Source: Liolophura sinensis (lineage: Eukaryota; Mollusca; Polyplacophora; Chitonida; Chitonidae). From it: 64,000 bases of DNA. The translations under genes were made by a program, and so were the position numbers. The stretch is from the NCBI RefSeq assembly GCF_032854445.1, contig NC_088306.1, positions 24,959,764-25,023,763 of the forward strand, given 5' to 3'. Shown here piece after piece: positions 12,801-22,340 of this stretch (its first letter is position 1; each line of letters opens with the position of its first letter). The notes below the pieces were generated by a model, which saw only the letters and a program-made list of their open reading frames with translations, was not told where the DNA came from and ran no database searches.

Positions 12801-13460
12801 GAGGCGTTTATCTAAGGTTCAGATATCAAAGTGGCCATTTATTGCTTTTTAAAACTACTATTTACTTGACGTGGATGTTTGTCTTGGCAGGTATTCGAAG
12901 CGAAGAGTAAAGTGAAGGTGGCTTCTTACCACAAATACTGTAAATCCTGCACGGATTTTGTGGGCGGGTTAAATGACTTCTCTATCAAGTGTAAGTTTTC
13001 TTCTAACATCCCAATGTGTAATTTCAGCAGACACCATTTCCGCTTTCGCGGAAAAAGAGTTCTCAGCGTAAAGTATGTGTGTGAACATATATCTGGCCAC
13101 GAAATTGATCAAGTACGATTATTGGATGTTTATTACAATGGATATCTCCATTCAGCAGACTTTTTATGATGTATACATTAAAAGCAATATTGCACGTTCG
13201 AATTGTTTGTTGAGGCAATATGCTTTATTTGCAGTGCTGATTTTGGTTTGAATGCAATCAACGTCCCGTACAAAAAAAATGAATGCAATGTTCGACATGG
13301 AACAGACATAACCAAAATGTGCTCGTGTTTTTTTGGTAAAATTAAACTGCAGTTTCTTCTACTTTCAGTTCACGAAGAAATCACAGCAGAAGACAAGCTG
13401 CTGTTGTTAGGTGCCGGATTTATCGTGGATCTTGTTTATTTGGAGTACAGATCATATTGA
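3889..13460 (+). CDS. Phospholipid scramblase family gene, 7 coding exons
   Basis: Exons: 3889-3981, 4819-4975, 8091-8177, 9663-9855, 11374-11485, 12891-12990, 13369-13460. All junctions are GT-AG and every phase agrees, giving 834 nt and 277 residues. The family is recognised from RRPLRC (143-148) followed by a Cys-rich patch with C152 and C155-157, then LQDVEIESP; from the IRGLCCTC segment in the fifth exon; and from a C-terminal hydrophobic helix at about 258-274 (LLLLGAGFIVDLVYLEY). Scramblases move phospholipids between membrane leaflets or act in nuclear or signalling roles, with the Cys patch palmitoylated in known members. The proline-rich N-terminus holds PPSY at 46-49, a PPxY motif that can bind WW domains. 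The acidic DxDxFG-type calcium segment of vertebrate members is replaced by a weaker GGLNDFSIK, so calcium control may differ. The start context ACAAAATGG is good; ATG 4831 is an alternative start. The exon 2 acceptor (..TTTGAG, 4817-4818) and exon 2 donor (GTTGGT) are the weakest splice calls. Confidence 0.88.
4043..4245 (+). mobile_element. SINE-1 copy, 5'-truncated, in scramblase intron 1
   Basis: It runs from AATGCGGTCGCTGTGAGTTC (B-box region) through CCTCTCCGGCCGTACGTGGG and CCACCATAATG to AGTACGGTGTAAAACACCAA and an ATAAATAAATAA tail. The tRNA-like head is missing. Confidence 0.85.
4418..4450 (+). other. Possible SINE-derived 33-nt cassette exon in the scramblase gene
   Basis: A run of eight T then CAG precedes TCACATGACGACGAGGAGTC, and the block ends GGAGG followed by GTGAGT. 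The 33-nt block is open and phase 0 at both ends, encoding SHDDEESSFWR, so it would fit between scramblase exons 1 and 2 without shifting frame. The same text belongs to the second SINE family (compare 9109-9160). It is either an exonised SINE or chance splice-like sites. Confidence 0.3.
4477..4508. repeat. Perfect inverted repeat, 14-bp stem, 4-nt loop
   Basis: ATATAACTGAGTAG is followed by TTGC and then its exact reverse complement CTACTCAGTTATAT. It lies inside a SINE-2 copy in the scramblase gene and could fold in the transcript. Confidence 0.85.
5228..5513. repeat. About 83-bp tandem repeat, 3.4 copies
   Basis: Units contain CACACGTAACCCGGTGAAAT, CAGCACAGAGAGTAAAAGC and AGAGCATCGACGACAG. 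Similar single units occur reversed at 21540-21700 and 40265-40500 and forward at 31958-32020, so this is a dispersed repeat amplified in tandem here, inside scramblase intron 2. Confidence 0.85.
5560..8090. other. Scramblase intron 2 remainder, no gene seen
   Basis: About 2.5 kb of AT-rich sequence between exons 2 and 3. I see no exon-like open stretch with splice sites and no clear repeat family. Confidence 0.6.
9084..9440 (-). mobile_element. SINE-2, near full length, in scramblase intron 4
   Basis: Read on the minus strand it starts with a tRNA-like head whose B-box-like site reads AGGTTCAATTC, and it ends GTTTAACGTCGT(T) plus a GAGTGAGTGGG tail end. Internal landmarks are GAGACGACTTACCGAAGGCA, TGCAGGACGAATTTCC and AACGCCAAGCGAGGAAG. 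Confidence 0.85.
9499..9516. repeat. Poly-C tract
   Basis: A C run of about 18 lies roughly 150 bp upstream of scramblase exon 4. It is a likely length-variable and assembly-sensitive site. Confidence 0.9.
10000..10310 (-). mobile_element. SINE-2 subfamily copy, inverted relative to its neighbour
   Basis: It contains GTGTTTAACC, TTTTTCAGTCGTATCATGAC and CCTCTCAGTGCTGAGTGCCA, then a head ending near CCTCGAGGAGGACGCGCTAA. It lies head to head with the SINE-2 copy at 10385. Confidence 0.75.
10385..10722 (+). mobile_element. SINE-2, full length, plus orientation
   Basis: The tRNA-like head shows A-box-like TTGCTCAGTTGATAGAAC and B-box-like GGGTCAGTCCC. The body carries GGAAGTTGTAGCTGCCTC and GCAACAAGGAGGCAC, and the end is GACTGAAAAATTGTTAAGTG with GACGTTAAACCCCAAGCAC. 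Confidence 0.88.
10896..11188. repeat. 33-bp minisatellite, about 9 copies
   Basis: The unit is CCACGATAATAAATAAGC plus TATACTGCAACCATG. Because 33 is a multiple of 3, the minus strand reads as an 11-residue peptide repeat (IIVAWLQYSLF), which is a by-product and not a gene. It lies in scramblase intron 4. Confidence 0.93.
11525..11610 (-). mobile_element. SINE-1 3' fragment
   Basis: CCCAAGAATATTTCACATAC, ACGGTTGCCAGCATAATGG and a TTTATTTACTTG tail mark the 3' end of SINE-1 reversed. Confidence 0.65.
12078..12150 (+). mobile_element. SINE-3-like fragment
   Basis: GGTCAGTAAATTGCCAAAGG followed by TGGTTTACCCCG matches segments at 15531 and 23363, a third short interspersed family seen only as fragments here. 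Confidence 0.45.
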
Positions 13461-13529
13461 CGGTCGAATTTAATCAGTGAAAAACTTAATGATTGCCTCG
13501 ACCAAATGTATAGATATATTATTTTGTGT

Positions 13530-13535
13530 AATAAA
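13530..13535 (+). terminator. Polyadenylation signal of the scramblase gene
   Basis: AATAAA lies 70 nt after the scramblase stop codon and is the first such signal. The MITE begins at the next base, so cleavage would fall inside the MITE. Confidence 0.6.
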
Positions 13536-13784
13536 CCTCTGCAGTCAAAAATACTGTTAATCTCTTAATTTTAACACAAAGTCTGTTGTCTGAATGCCAC
13601 TAGAATGTGTTCTGTTTTTATAACACAATACTGTGTCGTATTCAACATAATATCCTACGATCTAATAGAATCGTAATGTGTGTGTTATATTTTACTGAAT
13701 AATCTACTGCAATAACAGAATACATTCTAGCCGCACTCAGATAACAGATGTTCTGTTAAATTTAACGTCATATTTTTTGAGAGG
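13536..13784. mobile_element. Palindromic MITE, copy 2, at the scramblase 3' end
   Basis: Starts CCTCTGCAGTCAAAAATAC and ends TTTTTTGAGAGG, with the family's inverted CTAGAATGTGTTCTG and AACAGAATACATTCTAG arms. ATAAA flanks both sides (13531-13535 and 13785-13789), a possible 5-bp target duplication taken from the polyA signal. Confidence 0.8.
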
Positions 13785-13789
13785 ATAAA

Positions 13790-14559
13790 TACCGTTTCTT
13801 TACCATGAATAACGTTGTGAAAACGTGACGGACGTACATATAGTTATGGTATGGTGGAAATCTGTTTATTCTCCTTCGTAATTCTGCAATGTGTATAAAG
13901 CTTGACAGACAACAGTCACACAAAATGATATTTATTTTGTATTCGAGATGGTTTTTTTTGTTGACCTTTAACACGTTTTCCTCGCGTTGCACAAAGGCTG
14001 GTGCCGATGTCAACACATTTACAGCGCTGCCTCACGGGATCGTCTTCCTGAAGACACCAGACAGAAAGCCCACGCATAGATATACTGACTCCGTGCCGAA
14101 GTACTTTCAATCAAGAAGGTGTGAGTTCAATCCTGGCTCATTTTTGGAATTTTTAGATTCCTTATTGCTCGTCATTGGTGACAAGTAACGGTGGATGACG
14201 CTCGTGTGGTAATTTGTGTAGTGTCGTTCGCTGATGACACATTTGTTTTCAATCCAGTATATATGGTTATCACTGTGGTAGAGTAAAGACGAAAAACAAC
14301 TGGCTTGTTGGACTCTCAGATAGGCGATAGGTCTTACACAAGGCCAAACAAAGAAACACGAAGACGCTTGAATAAGTTCAATAGATATATATGAACAAAA
14401 TAGACAGATAATACAACTCCCAATAACATACAAAACAATACAGATATGTCTTACTAATGACAGCGTCCGAATCCGGATGGAATATTCCGACTTCCAAAGG
14501 CGCCTCAGTCCACATAAATATAGAATCCACAGTTGAGAGGAATTCCTCAAACTCCGGAC
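13790..14559. other. Intergenic, no gene seen
   Basis: Unique-looking sequence between the scramblase gene and a SINE-1. Open frames here lack splice sites or any family resemblance. Confidence 0.5.
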
Positions 14560-14811
14560 GGGCCTCCGTGGCTTTGTTGGTTAGCGCCGTAGCGCAGTGT
14601 AATGATCCAGAGGCCTCTTACTAATGCCGTCGCTGTCAGTTCAAGTCCAGCTCATGTTGGCTTCCTCTCCGGCCGTAAGTGAGAAGTTCTGCCAGCAACC
14701 TGGAGATGGTCTTGGATTTTCTCCGGGCTCTGCCCGGTTTCCTCCCACCATAATGCTGGCCACTGTTGTATAAGTGAAATATTCTTGTAAAACACAATCA
14801 AATAAAATAAT
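14560..14811 (+). mobile_element. SINE-1, full length
   Basis: The head GGGCCTCCGTGGC with TTGGTTAGCG (A-box region) and AGTTCAAGTCC (B box) is tRNA-like. The body has TTCCTCTCCGGCCGTAAGTG and GGTTTCCTCCCACCATAATG, and the 3' end is AAGTGAAATATTCTTG, AACACAATCAAATAAAATAA. This is the best reference copy in the window. Confidence 0.9.
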
Positions 14812-15530
14812 CGACGGATGGCAGTCCGATAAGTGACAAGCTCTAGTGGGCACGCTGGTGATGATTATCACCAACTACCTGTGAAGGTCCAACATCTCAG
14901 AACTGACGGGTTGATGCCGAGGTGACAATGTATGTTTCACTCCTCGGAAACATACACCAAGTCATTTTCAGGGTAAACTGGGATGAAATGTACATTATCA
15001 CACAAAGAGACAATGAGCGATACAAACTCCAAAATAATGTCTCAAAAAATTAGCAAGTGGCAAAACACGAGCTCAAAAAGTGTTCTGTACAGAAAACTTC
15101 ACAGTGGATGACAGTGAATTTGACTGCCCATAAGTGGACTTGTGAATGACTGCGAGCCTCACAACTCCATCGCCTAGATTTACAAGCTAAAGTTAAGAAA
15201 ACTGTGGATGGTTTGATCGTAAACATGTTTACAACACCGATACATATTTGCAGATATAAGCGTCGTGTCCGACATTCAGATACCATTCGTAGTCCGTAAA
15301 AGGCGTTCCCTATGTACAATGACTATGCATACCCAATGTTCAATGACTAAACTCATAAACACATAAGTCTCGAGAATGCCCGACTGAATTACAAAGCAGG
15401 CTAATACGAACACAGAGGCGAAAATATATGTTAGACACAGATATGCTCAAGAACGAATAAAAAAATATATATAATACAGTATTCTAAGAGAGGGTTCGTA
15501 ACACAATGTGGTCTGCATTTCTGTATAGGG

Positions 15531-15797
15531 CACATTTCGGAAAGTTCGTCATTAAATTGCCAAAGGTCAACGGTTTAATCAGGGCCTCCTCTAACTATAA
15601 AACTGATCACCATCGTATATTTTTTTATTTATTTATTTACTTATTTGATTGTTGTTTTACGTCGTCCTCGCCACCATTCGCAGGCTGCTGCAAGGCCTTC
15701 CCACTTACGGCCTCAGAGGAAGCCAGCATGAGCTGGATTTGAACTCACAGCGACTGCATTTGTGAGACGCTCCTAGCTCAATACGCCGTGCTGGCGT
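15531..15797 (-). mobile_element. SINE-3 fragment joined to a reversed SINE-1 with internal deletion
   Basis: 15531-15615 holds AAGTTCGTCATTAAATTGCC, the SINE-3 phrase. From about 15620 a TTTATTTATTTACTTATTTG tail opens a reversed SINE-1 that jumps from GTTTTACGTCGTCCTCG directly to the CGCAGGCTGCTGCAAGG region, losing its CCACCATAATG core, and ends in the tRNA-like head near 15797. Confidence 0.7.
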
Positions 15798-15944
15798 AAA
15801 ATAGATAAAATATACAATAGATAAACAAATCAAAGTATTGAAATGACACTGTATTTTCACAGTGAAAAATGCTGGCAATTTTTTGACCATTTCTTCTGAC
15901 TGGTGATTTACAAAATGTGCTGTTTAATATTTACACTCAAAATA

Positions 15945-17480
15945 AACTCTGTCAAAAAAGAAACGCGACCCCCGTATTTTAGAGATTTTAATATTTAGTT
16001 TTAGGAAGACAAAACTTTTTTCTTATTGAAGACAGAAGTCAGAAATTTGGCAGAATAATAATCAAGATGGTCATGTTTAAAACTGTTTTTTCAAAAGTCA
16101 TCTCACAGACACCAGTTGCTCACCAGGGGGCGTCTTCCTCAGTATCTCGTATGACACCACGAGCTGCAATCACTGCACGGCATCTCCTTGGACAAGAACG
16201 GATAAGACGCCGGATTCTCTCCTGGGGAATGGCCCTCCACTCCTCCTGTAACGCAACGGCGAGCTGTTGAAGCGTCTGTGGCAGTGGCTGACGTTGACGC
16301 ACGTGTCGATCCAGAGTATCCCACAGGTGTTCAATAGGGTTGAGGTCTGGAGATTTAGCGGGCCGCGTCAAGACATTGACGTTGGAATCCTGCAGAAAGT
16401 TCATTGTTGCACGTGCAGTATCAGGCCTGGCGTTGTCCTGTTGAAAAAGCTGTGTCTGTCGGTCAATAATCGGGAGAAGGTGAGGCTGTAACACGTGGTT
16501 GACTTAACGTTGGGCTGTCAGGTCCCCTGGAACGATCACTAAGTCTGATTTCTGGTTGTACGAGATGGCCAAATTTCCCCAAACCATAACACTGCCTCCG
16601 CCAAATCTGTCCACCTGCCGGACGCAGATGGGCGCAAAGCGTTCATGACGTCTCCTATACACACGCTGTCTTTCGTCGTGACGTGTCAAAAGAAAACGGG
16701 ATTCATCAGAAAATCAGATGCGCCTCCAGTTTTGTAAAGTCCATATCCTTACGTTGTTGCACCACCTGAGACGTAGGCGTCGATGTAAGGGACGTAGTAC
16801 AGGTCCAACAACTGGTCTACAGGCACGTAAACCCGCTTCTTTCAGACGGTTCCTAATCGTTTGAGCCGACACTCTCCTCAAACCTGGTATTTGTGTGGCA
16901 GTCACGGTTGGTAGGGCATGCGGATTACGCAGGTGAAGGACCCGGATGTACCGATCTTGAAGTGGGGTGGTGATTCTTGGCCTTCCACTTCTCGGGCGAT
17001 CGTTGGTCAAATTAAAGTTGTTGTAACGGCTCCAAAGTCGGGATATCGTTGTTTTGTGAACATTTAGGTGTCGTGCAATAGTACCAAAACTTTCTCCGGC
17101 TTGAAGACGACCAATGGCGATATTTCGGTCGGCAGCACTCAGTCGCGGCATTTTACCGACTGCCTTTCGTCGACGAATATATGAATAAAATACGAAAGCA
17201 CATGGGCTTTTATACACCCCCACACTATAACTGCCATTGACATGATTTGCATGTGAATGGTTCTGTGTGCGACGTCAAGAGGGTCAGTCCATGCGTTGTG
17301 ACGTCATAAGCAATAAAATACACTTAGGAGAGAAAAGGCAGTTGTTTGGATGGTAATGTTCATTAAAAACGTGTATAATTTCATTACATTTGGCTAAAAT
17401 TTAGTTTGGAAGCAATAACTTTATTCGAACGAATTTTTGATATCCGAGGACAGGGGATGCGTTTCTTTTTTGACAGAGTT
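15945..17480 (-). mobile_element. Tc1/mariner transposon, copy 1 (1536 bp)
   Basis: Both ends carry the inverted terminal repeat AACTCTGTCAAAAAAG (continuing AAACGC), flanked by TA at 15943-15944 and 17481-17482, the expected target duplication. It encodes a Tc1-type transposase on the minus strand. Copy 2 is at 48110. Confidence 0.95.
16120..17151 (-). pseudogene. Tc1-type transposase, two nonsense mutations
   Basis: Reading from ATG 17151 (MPRLSAADRN) the frame stays continuous for 344 codons to the stop at 16120, about the normal length for Tc1 transposases. It has an N-terminal helix-turn-helix (ESFGTIARHLNVHKTTISRLW), a GRPR motif, and DD34E catalysis: D in SDES, D in QQDNARP and E in NPIEHLWD, with 34 residues between the last two. 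Two in-frame stops break it: TGG to TGA in the WRRIWFSDES region near 16715, and TAC to TAA after LTAQR near 16506. A 6-nt in-frame insertion (Asn-Leu) follows VMVWG. The protein binds element ends and would catalyse cut-and-paste; this copy cannot make full-length enzyme. Confidence 0.92.
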
Positions 17481-17499
17481 TATTAGTCTGTTTCCACAT

Positions 17500-17785
17500 A
17501 TGCCATTGTAAATTATCCATTGCAAATTAACAAGATCTACATATCTACCAAGAAAACCTGTTTACATTTACAGCAAATGCATCGTAAATGGTGAAACCGC
17601 TACAGTTGACAATACAGTTTACAGACAATGCTGTAAATACACATCGACTACAGTAAAATTACACCAGATAGGTGCAGAATTGCGCTGAAAAATGGTATAA
17701 AATATTTACAATATGATTTACTGTAGCAATATACAGTGATTCAGGCTGTAAATTTGCATTAAATTCTTACAGTGTGGCCTTGCAG
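17500..17785. mobile_element. Possible second MITE family (palindromic)
   Basis: The left end (CATTGTAAATTATCCATTGC, AAATTAAC) and the reverse complement of the right end (CACTGTAAGAATTTAATGC, AAATTTAC) resemble each other, and the interior is rich in short TTTACAG and CTGTAAAT motifs. Boundaries are uncertain. Confidence 0.35.
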
Positions 17786-17789
17786 GTTT

Positions 17790-18340
17790 GTACATGCTTT
17801 CGACCAACACACTGGATACCTGTAACACGCATGTGTACATCATCGGGATTGACGGAAGAGGACGATGTTTGTATCAGTCTATTTTCGCACAATGAGGCTT
17901 TGTTATGCCTTTTTAAGCTTTATTTGTGAAAAATACTACTGGCTGACAATCCGTTTTAAACAAATGGCCAGAGGAACAAGAGTCAATGTTCTTCAAACAA
18001 TGAAAAAATCCGAACTGTTATTGTTAATACCTTCATGCATGTCCAACTGAATGTAAACTGTAATATCCAGTACTGCGGCTGTCATTGTGTATTTGGAATC
18101 CTCTCATCAATTTCCTAAAACCCGGAACAACAAGAAGGTACAATGCCACGTAAAACGGAACTCAATCGGTAAAAGAATGGTTGCCAACACCGATAATCCC
18201 ACTGGATAGGGCTGCACTGTTTGTGATCTCTGGGCGGGCAAATACATGCATTGATCGGTTAAAACATTTACAATATTTGTGATAAGAAGCTGGTTAACAG
18301 TGGATCAGCAAACAGAATTCACTGTCGGTGAACATGTACC
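17790..18340. other. Intergenic, no gene seen
   Basis: No repeat family or exon recognised. Confidence 0.4.
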
Positions 18341-18341
18341 A

Positions 18342-18452
18342 CACTCCACACATTTATGTGTTAATTTTAACAGAAAGTCATTCTGAGTGATACTAGAATG
18401 TATTGAAATAACAGGCTTTCTTTTAAAATTAACAGAATAATGTTTTTAGGGC
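18342..18452. mobile_element. Palindromic MITE, internally deleted derivative
   Basis: TTAATTTTAACAGAAAGTCA, GATACTAGAATGTATT and ATTAACAGAATAATGTTTTT are family end sequences brought together, about 110 bp instead of 250-260. Confidence 0.65.
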
Positions 18453-18459
18453 AACAGCA

Positions 18460-19980
18460 ACCATGAAATTAATTTGGTTGGTACGAAATATTTACTCCCA
18501 AGCACGAGACCAACGTTTCAAGACAAATCGTGTTGAAACAAGGTTTTAATAAAACAGACCCTCTTTAAATCTTATTTCTTATTTAAAGCTTATTTCAAAG
18601 CTGCTAAACCCTGCTTTTGATTGCTTTATTGATTGCAAAATCATGAAAACCATAGTTGGACTCGGCAGCAAACAGCCTTCCAGATAATGTGTACTGTATT
18701 TACAGGTAGTGTTTTTTAAATGTTTAATAGCATTTATAGGGCATGGAATTCTTCTCTTGGCGGCAATCAAGCAAGAGTACGAGATAAGGAGGCTCTCCGC
18801 ACTGTTCCGTCACATCATCGCAGCTTCTCCTTATTTATTTATTCATTCAAGTGAATGGCTTTATCACTAACTAAAGAATTATTTCACTAATATGACAGAC
18901 GTCAGGCAAACAGAACAAAGCCGTAAAGAGAAAATATCCTTTTTGGCAAGGTACTGAACAAGCAGCATGACACATGGTCAGAATGGAAGCATGTCTCTTG
19001 AATGCATTAGTTATTACTGTACATACTTTCTGATGATGACCCACACATACCAGCCAACATATAGGTCAACTATGACTTCAATACGCTTAGTTACTTTTCT
19101 TTCATTTCATCGATTGGCTCTTATATAGCCAAAATGTCTTGAGAAGAGTATTTACAATTTAGGGGATAACCCACGGTAACTTTAATTAAATAGTTTCATT
19201 ATTTCCATAGATGCTTGATTTGGTGTATGTGATAAAATAACCAAAAAGAGAAAAATTAACGATTTTTAACAGTGGATTTATAAGCGTCACGCTTTTATTA
19301 TTGCCCCCCCCCCCCCCCCCCCCCACCAAATATCATTTTGAGGCCTACGTGTTCTTCCACTGGTCATATTAAATCCCTCTGCTGGCTCAAACAATTCCGG
19401 TCCAATCTGTAAAATATCTGTGATATCCACGTCTGGATAAGCCCATTGCATGCGTTACAGCCTGGTAAACTTCGGACCTATTTGTATGACCCTATGCCAA
19501 CTATTACACTGTTGTAGTTGCTCTGATTTTACTACAACATGGCAAAAACTCTGGTCGCTGTGACTAGAACCAAGAACATTGTCTTGAAGATGAGAGCCCC
19601 AAGTACGAAGTGAGACAGCCGTATACTTTGGTAGTCAGCATTTCACCTCATGGCGGAAAAACAATACTACGTACATTTAATTTGGGAAAAACAACACTAA
19701 GCCTCTTCATAAATAATGGCACCGGAAGCTGTTAAAATTCCGAGGAGGACAACCACGCTTTAAAAATGGTGTACAAATATCGGTCAAAAAGCTGTTCCAT
19801 CAATCTCGACTCGAGTGATTCATTTTGTCAATGTCACCAATAAACTTCGTTATTTTTTGTTGGTTTCCTTAACTCGTGTACTCACACACTGGTTCATGTT
19901 GGTGTTCAGGTTTTACTCTTTTTGCAGTTTAATATCAAATCTTTCTAGGACATCCTCTTCAGAATCTCCACCTACCATAC
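18460..19980. other. Intergenic, no gene seen; poly-C at 19305-19324
   Basis: AT-rich sequence between the MITE fragment and the last exon of gene A, with a C run of about 20. No exon-like stretch was recognised. Confidence 0.45.
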
Positions 19981-19983
19981 GGT

Positions 19984-22074
19984 TTAGAGCTGTGATTTGA
20001 GACACGGTTGCGCGTAATATGAAGCCCCCATTTGATCCCTGAATGACGTCACAATGGAATTGTACATCCAACACGTGACATCTTGACCTCCTGTTACGGC
20101 GTATGAGACACATCGTGGATTCTTTAGACACGCGATCATGCAAGTGAGCCGTGAGCTTGACGTGAGATTGGTGAGTGGATGAACGGTAGGGAATCCGTCT
20201 TCCCGAATTCGATGGACGATCTCTGCTGTAAAGAAATACATGAAGATGACACATTTATCCGATGGTTTAGTGATGTAGCTTGGCTTATTGGTGCCATGCG
20301 ATTTCGATTAATTTCTTGTCAGTTTTCTATATTTTAATTTTCTTGCTGGTTGGGCGGCTTTATCAGTATAGTTAGTTGATCGGTTTACACAGAAGATACA
20401 GTGGAAATATTTCCGCCAGGTGAAAATACTTTCCATACCACGGTGAAAATCATTTTCATCGTGGTGCGAATATTTATTATGTGAAAAAATAATTTTCTCC
20501 ATGAAAAAAATTAACTTCCTCGTAAAGAATTATTTCGTATATAAAGATATTATTTCCTCGTAAAAAAATTATTTCCTATGTGAAAAAAAATTTTCTTCGC
20601 TAAAAAATTATTTTCTGTGTAAACTGATGAACTAACTTTACTGACAAACAGCTTGATAAACCACATTACTAGCAACTATATACGGAAAACCGCCCAAAAA
20701 ATTTAAACGGAACTGGATAGCAGTTATAATCCACCACAGTGATGTATGTAGACTGATTCCTTGGCTTTTATATTTTACGTACTTTTGAATTACTATATCC
20801 TAAGTTTAAAATTTAAAAATTTGTATTGTTTTTTTTCAAATGTTACTTGTTTCAAATTACTATACACGTGACCTAAAATCTGTCACAAAAGGTGCTTTTT
20901 CGGAAGCAAACAAGTGTCACAAAAAATGACTTTCGGTGTTGAAACTTCAATTATTTTTCACGGCTCTCATCCTACCTCCCAAACAAAGCTCAAAACAGCT
21001 TTCCAAAATCAATAATATTCTCAGAATCAGGAAAAACTGTCCGACTCTAATGTGGACGAAATTAGAGGTCATTGAGGCTAAACTGGAGAGTGAAATACGT
21101 TGTTACTCGGCTTGCCTTGAAATTTGTATTGAGTTTTGATTCCACAAAAGCAGTAAGTCTAAACTTATATCAGATAATGCATACTAGATTCAAGCGGTTT
21201 ATTTTTTTTAAATACATTTGTAACTTATCATGAACGCTGTTATGTTCATGGTTAACACAAATTACTACCTCAGTATCAACACAATGTTTACCACCTCTGT
21301 TTTAAATTACACATATTGGCTAAGTTAGTCCATCCCATCGTGTTTCACTCCGTTCATCAGAGAAAGCATTCCGCAAAATGTCCTATCACAGAATGCATTC
21401 GGTACAATTTGATGACAATACGAAATTTTGAGTAATTCTAGAACAATGACATCTAATAAATTCTAGACAGCACCACCACCACAGTTCTTTTACTTAGTTC
21501 TGCTTAAGCCACGGTGCTGAGTGAGTACCTGGCTACTATTTAAGCATTTACATAAACTAAGAGTTAGAATAGTACCCTAAATTAGATACATTGAGAAGGG
21601 GCTGTATTTCACCGGTTACGTGCGACCATTTGACAGGTATCATGCTGTCGTCGCCGCTCTTTTTTGTACCCTTTATGATGTACATCTTTAAATAATGTAT
21701 TTTATTATATTATAGTATCTTCCCCTCATTATAGAATGCGCGTAAAAAGCATACCTTTGACAGTTAGACTCTCGTCACATTCACATATTGGACGCCTTAG
21801 TGCCGAACATCTCAAGTTAGACAGGTATCTGTCTGAAGTCAACCGGGCACATCTTTCCACACCTATTTTGTCTGGCTTGTCAGCTTTCCATATTTCCACG
21901 TTTGCTGAAAATCAACATTCATATATTTGGATTTTTTATTCAGCACTTCTAAGCTTCAACAAGCATCACAGATAACCGCTCTGCCTATATGGAAGAATAG
22001 CAGATCTGTAAGAAAATAACTATATTTGATTGATTGATTGATTGATTGATCGATCGATCGATCGATCGATCGAT

Positions 22075-22130
<56 letters not shown>

Positions 22131-22186
22131 CGATCAATCGATTGACTGATTGATCAATCGATTGACTGATTGATCGATTGACTGAC

Positions 22187-22226
<40 letters not shown>

Positions 22227-22286
22227 CGATCGATCAATCGATTGACTGATTGATCAATCGATTGACTGATTGATCGATTGACTGAC

Positions 22287-22340
<54 letters not shown>

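Noticed and set aside
14560-14640. tRNA gene
   Set aside because: A- and B-box-like text is present, but it is the head of a SINE-1 with no intact cloverleaf.
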